This document shows, piece by piece, positions 5,640-13,362 of a stretch of 13,643 nucleotides of DNA (the stretch's first letter is position 1; every line of letters starts with the position of its first letter). Made by a program: the position numbers and the translations under genes. The notes beneath the pieces are model-generated. The model had not been told where the DNA came from and made no database searches. It worked only from the letters and a program-made list of their open reading frames with translations. Source of the DNA: Prevotella sp. UBA4339 (GTDB lineage Bacteria > Bacteroidota > Bacteroidia > Bacteroidales > Bacteroidaceae); contig DGTJ01000030.1 of the NCBI GenBank assembly GCA_002393725.1, forward strand, positions 1 through 13,643, in the 5' to 3' direction.

Positions 5640-8600
5640 ATGATGCAAGAATCACGATTTACAAGGCTCAACACCTTTATGGCATGGCTGGTATTTGCCA
5701 TTGCCGCTGTTGTCTATGGCATGACGGTAGAACCTACTGCCAGCCTGTGGGACTGCCCTGAGTTCATCGCAAGCGGCTATAAGCTGGAGATAGGCCATCC
5801 CCCTGGGGCACCGGTATTCATGCTGGCGGCAAATCTGTTCTCCCAGCTGGCCGGCAGCCCTTCGCAGGTGGCACTGATGGTGAATCTCCTCTCGGCACTT
5901 CTCAGTGCTGGCTGTATCTTCTTCCTTTTCCTTACTGTCACGCATCTCGCCAGGGAACTGGTCTGCCCTGTAGCCGGCGATATGCTTGTTCCGCAGGTTG
6001 TCAGCATCGAGGCATGTGGAGTGGTGGGGGCATTAGCCTATACCTTCAGCGACACCTTCTGGTTCTCTGCCGTTGAGGCTGAGGTGTATGCCTTCTCCAG
6101 TTTTCTGACGGCCCTGATGTTCTGGCTGATACTGAAGTGGAAGGACGAGATTCAATGTGAAAGGCAGCGGGCAGGCGCGGCAGCCGGGATGACCGACTGC
6201 CCCTATGCTGACAGGTGGATAGTCCTGATAGCGTATATCACAGGACTGTCAATAGGAGTCCATCTGCTCTGTCTGCTTTGCCTGCCGGCAATGTCTTTTG
6301 TGGTATATTTCAGTCATGCCAGGCGGGTGACGTGGTCGGGTATAGTGAAGACGCTTGTGGCAGGAGCCTTGCTGGTGGGAGTGATTCTCTACGGCATCGT
6401 TCCTGGTGTCGTAAAGGTGGGCGGATGGTTTGAACTGCTGTTCACCAACTTACTGGGTTGCCCTTATAATACAGGACTCATATGCTATATCATCCTCCTG
6501 ACAGGAGTGCTCGTTGCAGCATATTGCAGGGCGCAGCAGCGGATGCTCAAGCTGCCGATAGCCTGTCTGCTGATGATTCTTGCAGGCTACAGCAGCTATG
6601 GGGTGATATTCATCAGGGCCAATGCCAATACTCCGATGTGCGAGAATGCTCCTGACAATATATTCTCCCTGGGCAGCTACCTGAACCGTGAGCAGTACGG
6701 GAAGACACCGCTCTTCTACGGTCCTGCCTACAGTAGTGAGATAGATTACGAGCCGCAAGGCGACTATCTGGTTGCGAGGCATGAGGAGGGCAAGGCTGTA
6801 TATCGCCCCGTGGCCGACTCAGCAAGGCATGAGTATGAGGTTGTGCGTCACGATATGGAGTATCTGTATAAGAACAACATGTATTTCCCCCGTATGCACT
6901 CATCACGTCACGCCAAGGCCTACGAAGACTGGATGGGCGGGGTGGAGAAGGAGAACGGTGTGCCCACAACAGCCGAGAACCTGCGCTTCTTCCTGAGTTA
7001 CCAGGTGAACTTCATGTATTGGCGCTACTTCCTGTGGAACTTCGTAGGGAGGCAGAACAACATCCAGGGACACGGTGAGGTGGAGCACGGCAACTGGATA
7101 ACCGGTTTCGGATGGATAGACGATATGCTGCTTGGATGTGACACGTCAAAGTTGCCATCCGACCTTGCACATAACAAGGGGCGCAATGTGTTCTATGCCC
7201 TTCCGCTACTGTTGGGACTTGCCGGACTGCTATGGCAATGGCGCAGAGGGCGCCAGGGCAGGCAGCAGCTGCTGATAGTAGCACTGCTGTTTCTGATGAC
7301 AGGACTGGCTATCGTGCTCTACCTCAACCAGACTCCCCTTCAGCCTCGTGAGCGCGATTATGCATACGCCGGCTCGTTCTATGCCTTTGCCGTATGGATA
7401 GGTCTCGGAGCAGGAGCCGTCGTCAGCCTGCTCCAGAGGCTGGCAAAGGGTCGTCGGATGGCTGCCTCCCTCATCGGAGCGATGCTCTGCCTGCTGGTGC
7501 CTATACAGATGGCATCGCAGACCTGGGATGATCACGACCGCTCAGGACGCTATGCCTGCAGGGATTTTGGAGCAAACTATCTGGAGAGCATGCAGCCGGA
7601 GGGGCATCCCATTATACTCTCAAATGGAGATAACGATACCTTCCCGCTATGGTATAACCATGAGGTGGAAGGTGTGCGCACCGATACACGCGACTGCAAT
7701 ATGGAATACCTGCAGACCGACTGGTATATCGACCAGATGAAGCGCCCTGCATATAATTCTCCAGCCCTGCCCATCAGTTGGCAGCATGACGACTATAAGG
7801 AGGGAATAAGGGAGGTAATACCTGTCCGCCCGGAACTTAAGGGCGAGATAGAAGCCATGATGGCCCAGAATCCTGAAGAAACAAAGAACCTGCTCGGAGA
7901 GAATCCCTTCGAGCTGAAGAACATCATCGGCAGATGGGTGATCAACGACTCGGCAGACCTGCAGTGCATCCCTACCGACAGCGTGACTGTCAGCACTCCC
8001 GACGGACAGATGACCATCTCGTTGAAGGGCAGGAAGGCTCTGTACAAGAGCGACCTGATGGTGCTGGAGATGCTGTCGAAGGCAGACCGTAGCCGCCCTA
8101 TTTACGTATCCATCAGCATCGGACCTGACAATCTCTCGTATCTCAGAGAGCATTTCGTGCTCGAGGGTCTTGCCTATCGCGTCTCTCCCATAGCCACCGG
8201 CAGGCAGGTCGATGTGGAGCGGCTCTACCACAACGTCATACACCGCTTCCGCTATGGAGGGCTGAGCACCAAGGGCATCTATGTGGATGAAGACGTAAGG
8301 CGGATGGCTAATACCCACCAGATGGTCATGGGCCTGCTTATCGACTCGCTTATCCAGCAGGATGACCTAAAGCGGGCTCTGTCAGTATGCCGTAAATGGC
8401 AGCAGGAACTACCTAATGAGAATGTTCCGTATACAGACCATGCCCTCTCTATGGCGCGATGCTACTATATGGCCCATCAGTCAGAGAGGGGGGATGAGAT
8501 AGTCAGAAACCTGTTGCGCCGTTCTGTCGAGTGGCTCTCCTGGATAGAGACTATCACGCCTTCACGTCGTTCTGGCACTCTTTATTCCCAATACGAATGG

Positions 8601-8714
8601 ATGCAGACCATGCATAAGGCTCTCACCGTGGCAGAGCAATATGGGCGAATGGAATTGTCTAACAAATACATCAAGCAATATGAACACTTCATCGAAAACA
8701 TCCCGCAAGACTGA
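5640..8714 (+). CDS. DUF2723 polytopic membrane protein, GT-C glycosyltransferase-like
   Basis: This large inner-membrane protein of the DUF2723 family is widespread in Bacteroidetes. The family has a GT-C-like plan, and links to protein O-glycosylation have been suggested; I treat the activity as unproven here. The 1024-aa protein has about a dozen membrane segments in its first 620 residues and a long soluble C-terminal part. The first loop after membrane segment 1 carries acidic residues in SLWDCPEFIASG (Asp38, Glu41) and the motif GHPPGAP (52-58), where GT-C enzymes place catalytic acids. Other family motifs are NQTPLQPRERDYAYAGSFYA (about 562-581) and NGDNDTFPLWY (662-672). The last 200 residues are helical and TPR-like. 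ATG occurs twice in a row at 5640 and 5643; either could be used. Its 3' end overlaps the DUF3098 gene by 35 bp. Confidence 0.85.
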   Translation: MMQESRFTRLNTFMAWLVFAIAAVVYGMTVEPTASLWDCPEFIASGYKLEIGHPPGAPVFMLAANLFSQLAGSPSQVALMVNLLSALLSAGCIFFLFLTVTHLARELVCPVAGDMLVPQVVSIEACGVVGALAYTFSDTFWFSAVEAEVYAFSSFLTALMFWLILKWKDEIQCERQRAGAAAGMTDCPYADRWIVLIAYITGLSIGVHLLCLLCLPAMSFVVYFSHARRVTWSGIVKTLVAGALLVGVILYGIVPGVVKVGGWFELLFTNLLGCPYNTGLICYIILLTGVLVAAYCRAQQRMLKLPIACLLMILAGYSSYGVIFIRANANTPMCENAPDNIFSLGSYLNREQYGKTPLFYGPAYSSEIDYEPQGDYLVARHEEGKAVYRPVADSARHEYEVVRHDMEYLYKNNMYFPRMHSSRHAKAYEDWMGGVEKENGVPTTAENLRFFLSYQVNFMYWRYFLWNFVGRQNNIQGHGEVEHGNWITGFGWIDDMLLGCDTSKLPSDLAHNKGRNVFYALPLLLGLAGLLWQWRRGRQGRQQLLIVALLFLMTGLAIVLYLNQTPLQPRERDYAYAGSFYAFAVWIGLGAGAVVSLLQRLAKGRRMAASLIGAMLCLLVPIQMASQTWDDHDRSGRYACRDFGANYLESMQPEGHPIILSNGDNDTFPLWYNHEVEGVRTDTRDCNMEYLQTDWYIDQMKRPAYNSPALPISWQHDDYKEGIREVIPVRPELKGEIEAMMAQNPEETKNLLGENPFELKNIIGRWVINDSADLQCIPTDSVTVSTPDGQMTISLKGRKALYKSDLMVLEMLSKADRSRPIYVSISIGPDNLSYLREHFVLEGLAYRVSPIATGRQVDVERLYHNVIHRFRYGGLSTKGIYVDEDVRRMANTHQMVMGLLIDSLIQQDDLKRALSVCRKWQQELPNENVPYTDHALSMARCYYMAHQSERGDEIVRNLLRRSVEWLSWIETITPSRRSGTLYSQYEWMQTMHKALTVAEQYGRMELSNKYIKQYEHFIENIPQD

Positions 8715-8922
8715 ACGCACACATCTCTTCAGCACCACAGGCTGTCATGTCATCTTAGTGGCATGCGCCCTCATCATCGCTGGCTATGTCCTGATGTCGG
8801 GCTCCGGCAGCACAGAGTCTGGCTTCTGTCCCGACGTGTTCTCTGCCCGAAGGATTGTGATCGCTCCGGCAGTGTGCCTTATAGGCTATCTGCTGATTAT
8901 CGTCGGCATCCTCAGACGTTAA
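8680..8922 (+). CDS. DUF3098 small membrane protein
   Basis: This 80-aa inner-membrane protein has two membrane segments (about residues 20-38 and 57-76). The connecting loop is GYVLMSGSGSTESGFCPDVFSARRIVIAP (given here as two motifs: LMSGSGST and DVFSARRIVIAP), the hallmark of DUF3098. Function is unknown. In Bacteroidetes the family is usually found after the cell-division gene ftsX and before uppP; here it follows a DUF2723 gene instead. I chose ATG 8680, which overlaps the DUF2723 gene by 35 bp. An in-frame ATG at 8641 would add 13 residues without obvious family similarity. The overlap suggests translational coupling. Confidence 0.8.
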   Translation: MNTSSKTSRKTERTHLFSTTGCHVILVACALIIAGYVLMSGSGSTESGFCPDVFSARRIVIAPAVCLIGYLLIIVGILRR

Positions 8923-8975
8923 TCATTGTTAAGCCATGTCACGTTTGTGGCCTCTGATGCGTCTAATGAGTGAAT

Positions 8976-9464
8976 ATGCAACAAAAGGAGTTCGAAACAC
9001 TGATACGTCGGATACGCCGGCAGCTGCACCACGAGGCGTTGAGGCTGCTTGCCGACAATGACGAGGCAGAAGACGTCACCCAAGAGGCTGTGCTGAAGCT
9101 GTGGGCCATGCGCCGGCAACTGGATGAGTATCACAGTGTGGAGGCTCTGGCTATGGTGATGGTGCGCCGTCTGTCCCTCAGCAGGAAAAGGACAGCTGCA
9201 ACGATATCGCTAACAGACTGTCAGCAGACGGACGTCAGCAACGACGCTTCACCGGAAGAGCAGTTGATAATGCAGGAGGAAGAAGCGAAGGTGATGCAGC
9301 TGATAGCCACCCTGCCCGATGCCCAGCAGGCCATACTCCGGATGAAGCATATCGACGGACTTGAGACCTCGGAGATAGCCAGTATTACCGGTAGCAGCGA
9401 GGAAGCTATACGCAAGAATCTGTCGAGAGCAAGAAAGAGAATACTAAAAATGTTCATACGATGA
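8976..9464 (+). CDS. ECF-type RNA polymerase sigma factor
   Basis: This 162-aa alternative sigma factor directs RNA polymerase to a dedicated set of promoters. Region 2 (about residues 8-72) includes DNDEAEDVTQEAVLKLW, the usual core-binding and -10-recognition helix. Region 4 (about 101-158) includes LPDAQQAILRMKHIDGLETS and EEAIRKNLSRARKRI, the -35-binding HTH. There is no region 1 or 3, as expected for the ECF class. A GTG six bases upstream is possible, but ATG 8976 is preferred. Only 53 bp separate it from the DUF3098 gene, with no convincing TAnnTTTG box (closest CACGTTTG at 8940), so it may be co-transcribed or controlled by its own sigma. It overlaps the next gene by ATGA. Confidence 0.9.
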   Translation: MQQKEFETLIRRIRRQLHHEALRLLADNDEAEDVTQEAVLKLWAMRRQLDEYHSVEALAMVMVRRLSLSRKRTAATISLTDCQQTDVSNDASPEEQLIMQEEEAKVMQLIATLPDAQQAILRMKHIDGLETSEIASITGSSEEAIRKNLSRARKRILKMFIR

Positions 9465-9949
9465 AGACGGAGATGGATATACAGACGTTGATAGAGCGGT
9501 TCCTTGAGGGCGAGACGAGCAATGCTGAGGAACAGACTCTGTATCGCTACTTCGAAAGCGGAGAGGTTGACCCTGCTTTGGAGAAGTATCGCGAGATGTT
9601 CAAGTGGTATGCCGCAGGAATGCCGGAAGATTTGAGCATACCCGTCAATCGGGGAGGCGGCGGACTCCGAACACGCTCGCCTGAGCACCTGCGGAGCGCA
9701 AGAAGCCAATGGGTAAGATGGTTTTCTATCGCAGCATCACTGCTCCTGCTTGTCGGAGTAGGATTGGGATTGTGGCATTATCAGCAGCAACAGGAGGAAT
9801 ATGCACTCTATGAGGGTAGCTACATCATCCGCAACGGTCAGAAGATAACCGACATCAAGCAGATACTGCCGGAACTGAAGGCTACGGAACTCGAAGTATC
9901 AGAAATGATGAAACAGGAGAATATAAACCCAATTATTCCAACGATATGA
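9461..9949 (+). CDS. Probable single-pass membrane anti-sigma factor
   Basis: This 162-aa protein has a cytoplasmic N-terminal part, one membrane segment (about residues 86-105, SIAASLLLLVGVGLGLW) and a periplasmic tail of about 55 residues. The opening IQTLIERFLEGETSNAEEQT and the YFESGEV that follows are a common pattern in Bacteroidetes proteins encoded next to ECF sigma genes. The zinc-binding H-C-C motif of ZAS anti-sigma factors is absent. It overlaps the sigma gene and the next gene by 4 bp each (ATGA), which strongly suggests coupled translation in fixed ratio. Its role as inhibitor of the neighbouring sigma factor is inferred from this position and topology. ATG 9473 is an alternative start. 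Confidence 0.72.
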   Translation: MKTEMDIQTLIERFLEGETSNAEEQTLYRYFESGEVDPALEKYREMFKWYAAGMPEDLSIPVNRGGGGLRTRSPEHLRSARSQWVRWFSIAASLLLLVGVGLGLWHYQQQQEEYALYEGSYIIRNGQKITDIKQILPELKATELEVSEMMKQENINPIIPTI

Positions 9950-10629
9950 AGACAAAAGTAATGCTATTAGCAGCAATGGCACTGTTTATATGCTGCAACC
10001 TTTCCGCACAAAGCAACATCGACAAGATTGTGGATGAGATCGAACAGAAAGGCGTAGATGTCAATAAAGTGGTGAAACGTGATCCGAAGACCAAGCAGAT
10101 TTACTCTTGTGTGAAGAGCCTTACATTCTATAGTAAGGATAGCAAGTATGCCAACCGCCTGAAAGAGGCTTTCAAGAAGGATGCGGAAAATGCTGTTACA
10201 GAAACTGTCAATAATCACGGGAACAACTATACCCTTATCTTCCAAGATGGCAAGAAGCGGGCAATCTACACTATGCAGATATCAAAAGGCCTGAATGAAA
10301 AGACTCCCAAAGTATATCTCTCTATCATGATAAAAGACGGTGACTCGCACGACTTCGACTGGGGCACGATGAATATCGACGGACTGGATGCTCTGAAGGA
10401 CCTCAGCGAGCACGACTGGGATGAGTTTGGCCAGGCAATGGGAAAATGGGGTGACAAGTTCGGACGTGATATGGAGAAATGGGGCAAGGTCTTCGAAAAG
10501 AAGATGGAGAATTTAGGCAAGGAGCTGGAGAAGCGAAAAGTTCAAAAGCGTATTATCCGACGGAAGGCCGACTCCATCCGGCATATCCGTGAAAGCATGA
10601 AGAACGAGGTTAAACCCAAGCAGGCATAG
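9946..10629 (+). CDS. Secreted DUF5024-like protein with hendecad helix
   Basis: This 227-aa protein has a signal peptide (about residues 1-21, ending NLSA before QSNID), so it should act in the periplasm or at the cell surface. Residues 24-130 form a compact alpha/beta domain that resembles DUF5024 proteins found behind sigma/anti-sigma pairs in Bacteroides and Prevotella. Residues 161-193 form three 11-residue repeats, FGQAMGKWGDK, FGRDMEKWGKV and FEKKMENLGKE, predicted as a long amphipathic helix. The end is very basic. The first codons overlap the anti-sigma gene by ATGA. It could be the sensor, effector or regulated target of the sigma system; no function is established. Two Cys near residues 16-17 do not make a convincing lipobox. 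Confidence 0.72.
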   Translation: MKTKVMLLAAMALFICCNLSAQSNIDKIVDEIEQKGVDVNKVVKRDPKTKQIYSCVKSLTFYSKDSKYANRLKEAFKKDAENAVTETVNNHGNNYTLIFQDGKKRAIYTMQISKGLNEKTPKVYLSIMIKDGDSHDFDWGTMNIDGLDALKDLSEHDWDEFGQAMGKWGDKFGRDMEKWGKVFEKKMENLGKELEKRKVQKRIIRRKADSIRHIRESMKNEVKPKQA

Positions 10630-10656
10630 AATCTCTCTCTTAATGAATTATGAATA

Positions 10657-10690
10657 GAAAGGTGGCGCTCTGTTGCGAGCGTCACCTTTC
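10657..10690 (+). terminator. Hairpin after the sigma operon, probable terminator
   Basis: Positions 10657-10670 and 10677-10690 pair over 14 bp with one G-U pair; the loop is TGTTGC. The stem starts 27 nt after the DUF5024 stop codon. No T-run follows, so it is either a rho-independent terminator without a U tract or an mRNA 3'-end stabiliser. The neighbouring downstream gene has its own promoter, which supports a transcript end here. Confidence 0.55.
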
Positions 10691-10724
10691 CCGATGAGGA
10701 TGTCGGGGCTCATGCAAACGAGGT

Positions 10725-10816
10725 ACGTAGCTCGAAGGTGCCGAGGTACGTACCTCGGACTGTTCGACCCACGTAGCTCGACACCCTTGACCCACGTAGC
10801 TCGATGCATCCGACCT
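10725..10816. repeat. Four-copy 23-bp tandem repeat before the permease operator
   Basis: ACGTAGCTCG or ACGTACCTCG begins at 10725, 10748, 10771 and 10794, exactly 23 bp apart. The bases just before each core are also similar (CGAGGT, CGAGGT, CGACCC, TGACCC), and about 6-7 bp in the middle of each unit vary. Copy 2 with its left flank is a perfect 18-bp palindrome, CCGAGGTACGTACCTCGG (10741-10758); the others are imperfect versions. The array lies between the hairpin at 10657 and the operator at 10834. With these it explains the 320-bp gap before the permease gene. Its role is unknown. Confidence 0.8.
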
Positions 10817-10833
10817 AAAACAGCACGGGCTGT

Positions 10834-10871
10834 GTCAAAGAATCATACGCTGAGGTGTCTAATTTTTAGAC
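10834..10871 (+). promoter_or_regulatory. Conserved operator, copy 2 (upstream of the ABC permease)
   Basis: This stretch matches 2775-2812 at 33 of 38 positions and keeps the inverted repeat GTCTAATTTTTAGAC (10857-10871) and the block AATCATACG (10841-10849) without change. It ends exactly 50 bp before the -7 box TAACTTTG (10922), the same spacing as at tolC. The 50-bp intervals themselves are otherwise dissimilar, apart from the -33 TTG, which argues that the operator and promoter are kept by selection. It is the probable site of the response regulator encoded at 2225-2749. Confidence 0.72.
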
Positions 10872-10898
10872 AAACAGCATCCGCTGGGGTCTTGAGTC

Positions 10899-10929
10899 TT
10901 GGCGAATTCGGTTTTTAGGCGTAACTTTG
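10899..10929 (+). promoter_or_regulatory. Promoter of the ABC permease operon
   Basis: TTG (10899-10901), a 20-bp spacer and TAACTTTG (10922-10929) form a Bacteroidetes-type promoter. Transcription should start near 10934, about 17 nt before the ATG at 10951. It is a near-twin of the tolC promoter. Confidence 0.75.
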
Positions 10930-10950
10930 CAACATCAAAATGCAAGTGAC

Positions 10951-13320
10951 ATGATAAGTGCTATTAAGACATTGAACAAGCGCGGGCAGCATAACTGGAC
11001 GAAGATTGTGTGCCTGGCCATCGGACTGGCTGCCGGTGTGGTGCTGATAGGCAAGGTGGGACTCGAACAGTCGTATGACGACTTCTTCCCTACGAGTAAT
11101 CGAATCTATGTGGTCTGCGAGGATATTATCCGTGATGGCGAGTATCTGCATTTCCCTCAGACGGCAGGCGCCATAGCACAAGGCATGAAGCGCTACTGCC
11201 CGCAGATAGAGGCGGCTACGCGCTATACGGCTGTTGCCAGCGATATGCCCCTCGTGACTGATGATGACAAGCGGGTGCGAACCAACTTTGCTCTCGTCGA
11301 CAGCTGTTTCTTCGACGTGTTCCCCTTCCGCATATTGGCAGGTAATCCCAAGAAAGCTCTCAGCCAGGTGGATTGGTGTATGATTCCACGCTCTCTGGCA
11401 GAGAAACTGGCAGGACAGGAAAAATACCTTGAACTACTGGGCAAGAAGGTGTTCTACAACAAGCGTGGGGGATGGGCTATTACCGTAGGCGGTATCTATG
11501 AGGACATACCCCTCAACTCCAAGCTTCATGGTATGGAAGTGATGCTTTCGATGCCGACGATTACAAAACTGTTGTGGGACGGACGCGACAACTGGGTGGG
11601 CAATGACCGCTACGAAGGCTATGTGCGGCTGGCAGAGGGTATCGCCGCAGACGACCTGAAGCCACAGTTGGACAAGATGAAGCAGGAAAACCTGCCTTTG
11701 GACGAACTGAAGAAGGCTGGAGTGGATATGGGGTTCTCACTGACACCGCTCATCGACTACCACACCAAGGATGAGGGCACGCGCCGCATGACGTGGATTC
11801 TCTCACTGCTGGCTGTGGTGCTGATAGCATGTGCCGTGATGAACTATCTGCTGCTCGTTGTTGGAGGTATCAGCCGCAGGGCCCGTGAGATGGCGGTACG
11901 TCAGTGCTACGGGGCAGAGACTCGCGATATATATTATAAGGTTATGGCTGAGAGCCTTGTACATCTGACATTGTCGCTCGCACTGGCAGCCCTGATGCTC
12001 TATGCTGCGAAGGATGTGGTGGAGCAACTTACGTATGCACCGCTGTCAGTGCTCCTCGTGGCTGGAGTCAATCTGTGGATGATCGGGATTACCTGTCTCG
12101 TGGTGCTGCTCATCACCGGCATTATCCCTGGCTATATTTATACACATATTCCATTGACAGCTGCCTTTAAGAACTACAGTCAGAGCCATCGCCTCTGGAA
12201 ACTCCTGCTGCTGGGATTGCAGTTTGCCTCTGCCACCTTCCTCGTGGTGCTGCTGATGGTGGTAGGCAGGCAGTATAGGATGATGATCAGCGATGATCTT
12301 GGCTATGATTACTCCACATTGGGCTCGGTTCTCGGAAGTGGTACCTCTGCGGAACAGCTCCAGCTGGCGGTAGAGGAACTGCGCAAGCTGTCGTGTGTGA
12401 AAGGTGTGACGATGTCGTATGCCAACCTTACTGAGCATCAGAGTGGCGATAATATCCTGCTGCCTGGCGATGACAGGGAGTATATGAACATTGCCGATCT
12501 CTACTTCGTGGGCGACGGCTATTTCGACGTGATGGGCATTCCCGTGGTCTCCGGGCGCACCTTCACGGAGCAGACCGATACCCTGCGCGAGGTGATGGTA
12601 AGCGAGAAGTTCGAGCAGAAGATGAAGGAACTGGCTGGCTGGGACCGGGCAGTAGGCAAGCAGATTATCTGTACCTCGTTTCAAGGACCATATACCATCG
12701 TAGGTGTATATAAGGATATCCGCATAGGCAGTATCACCAATCCCGATACTCGCGGCAGTGCATGCTTCTATAGTCGTAAGCCTGAATATATGCGCTATAT
12801 CAATGTCCGTTTCCATAGTATGGAGGGTCTGGAGGCAGCCAACAAGTGCATCAGGGAGATAGTAACCGACAATCCCGACATCACCATTACACCTTATAGC
12901 CAGATGGTGGTAGAACTGTACACCGATGCCCGTAACTTCCGTACTACGGTGATGATCGGTGGCATCGTGGCAATGCTCATCGCCCTGATAGGTCTCATCG
13001 GTTATCTGGCTGGCGAGATAGGGCGCAGGCAGAAGGAGATAGCCATTCGCAAGGTGAATGGTGCTAAGGTCTCCGACGTGCTCAGGCTGCTGCAGACCGA
13101 CATTCTGCGGGTAGCCCTGCCGGCAGTGGTGACAGGAGCCGTTGGCTCGTGGTATGTTGCCCGGCTTTGGCTGGAGCAGTTCAGTGAGAAGACGCCGCTT
13201 TCGCCCCTGATCTTCGTAGGCGGTGCTGCCGTGGTGACCCTCGTCATCCTGGTCGTCGTATGCATCGGCTGCTATCGCGTGGCTGTAAGTAATCCGGTGG
13301 AGTATTTGAAGTCAGAATAA
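10951..13320 (+). CDS. MacB/FtsX-family ABC transporter permease (two-module)
   Basis: This 789-aa inner-membrane ABC permease has duplicated architecture: membrane helix 1 (about residues 19-36), a large periplasmic MacB-type domain (about 37-275) and helices 2-4 (about 281-306, 337-355, 373-395). Then come helix 5 (about 418-440), a second periplasmic domain (about 441-665) and helices 6-8 (about 667-690, 719-741, 753-776). Each FtsX domain shows the marker near its first cytoplasmic loop: REMAVRQCYGA (about 312-322) and KEIAIRKVNGA (about 695-705). It should pair with the ATPase encoded 42 bp downstream and with the HlyD and TolC proteins of the first block, as a mechanotransmission-type pump for peptides, drugs or lipids; the substrate is unknown. 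ATG 10951 is chosen because an upstream TTG at 10927 lies inside the -7 box. Confidence 0.88.
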   Translation: MISAIKTLNKRGQHNWTKIVCLAIGLAAGVVLIGKVGLEQSYDDFFPTSNRIYVVCEDIIRDGEYLHFPQTAGAIAQGMKRYCPQIEAATRYTAVASDMPLVTDDDKRVRTNFALVDSCFFDVFPFRILAGNPKKALSQVDWCMIPRSLAEKLAGQEKYLELLGKKVFYNKRGGWAITVGGIYEDIPLNSKLHGMEVMLSMPTITKLLWDGRDNWVGNDRYEGYVRLAEGIAADDLKPQLDKMKQENLPLDELKKAGVDMGFSLTPLIDYHTKDEGTRRMTWILSLLAVVLIACAVMNYLLLVVGGISRRAREMAVRQCYGAETRDIYYKVMAESLVHLTLSLALAALMLYAAKDVVEQLTYAPLSVLLVAGVNLWMIGITCLVVLLITGIIPGYIYTHIPLTAAFKNYSQSHRLWKLLLLGLQFASATFLVVLLMVVGRQYRMMISDDLGYDYSTLGSVLGSGTSAEQLQLAVEELRKLSCVKGVTMSYANLTEHQSGDNILLPGDDREYMNIADLYFVGDGYFDVMGIPVVSGRTFTEQTDTLREVMVSEKFEQKMKELAGWDRAVGKQIICTSFQGPYTIVGVYKDIRIGSITNPDTRGSACFYSRKPEYMRYINVRFHSMEGLEAANKCIREIVTDNPDITITPYSQMVVELYTDARNFRTTVMIGGIVAMLIALIGLIGYLAGEIGRRQKEIAIRKVNGAKVSDVLRLLQTDILRVALPAVVTGAVGSWYVARLWLEQFSEKTPLSPLIFVGGAAVVTLVILVVVCIGCYRVAVSNPVEYLKSE

Positions 13321-13362
13321 AATGTGTATAGTTAGTGAAATTCGTAGTCAAAGATTATAGTT

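Noticed and set aside
8965..8979. Third GTCTAA operator before the sigma factor gene
   Set aside because: Only one half-site (GTCTAA at 8961) is present, without TTAGAC at the right spacing or the AATCATACG block.
8976..9949. FecI/FecR-type sigma/anti-sigma pair for SusCD polysaccharide uptake
   Set aside because: The second protein is much shorter than FecR-type anti-sigma factors and lacks the FecR domain, and no SusC/SusD genes are present.
10725..10816. Short CRISPR array
   Set aside because: The unit is 23 bp in total with only about 6-12 variable bases between cores, there are four copies, and no cas gene is near; this is an ordinary tandem repeat.
10927..10950. Longer N-terminus for the ABC permease starting at TTG 10927
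   Set aside because: The codon overlaps the TAACTTTG -7 box, so the transcript should start after it; ATG 10951 leads directly into the expected first helix.
12046..12816. 256-codon open frame on the minus strand inside the ABC permease gene
   Set aside because: It lies wholly within a clear permease coding sequence on the other strand, has no family resemblance and no promoter; it is a shadow of biased codon use. The same applies to long antisense frames at 4802-5485 and 7647-8318 and to 2201-2794 on the plus strand.
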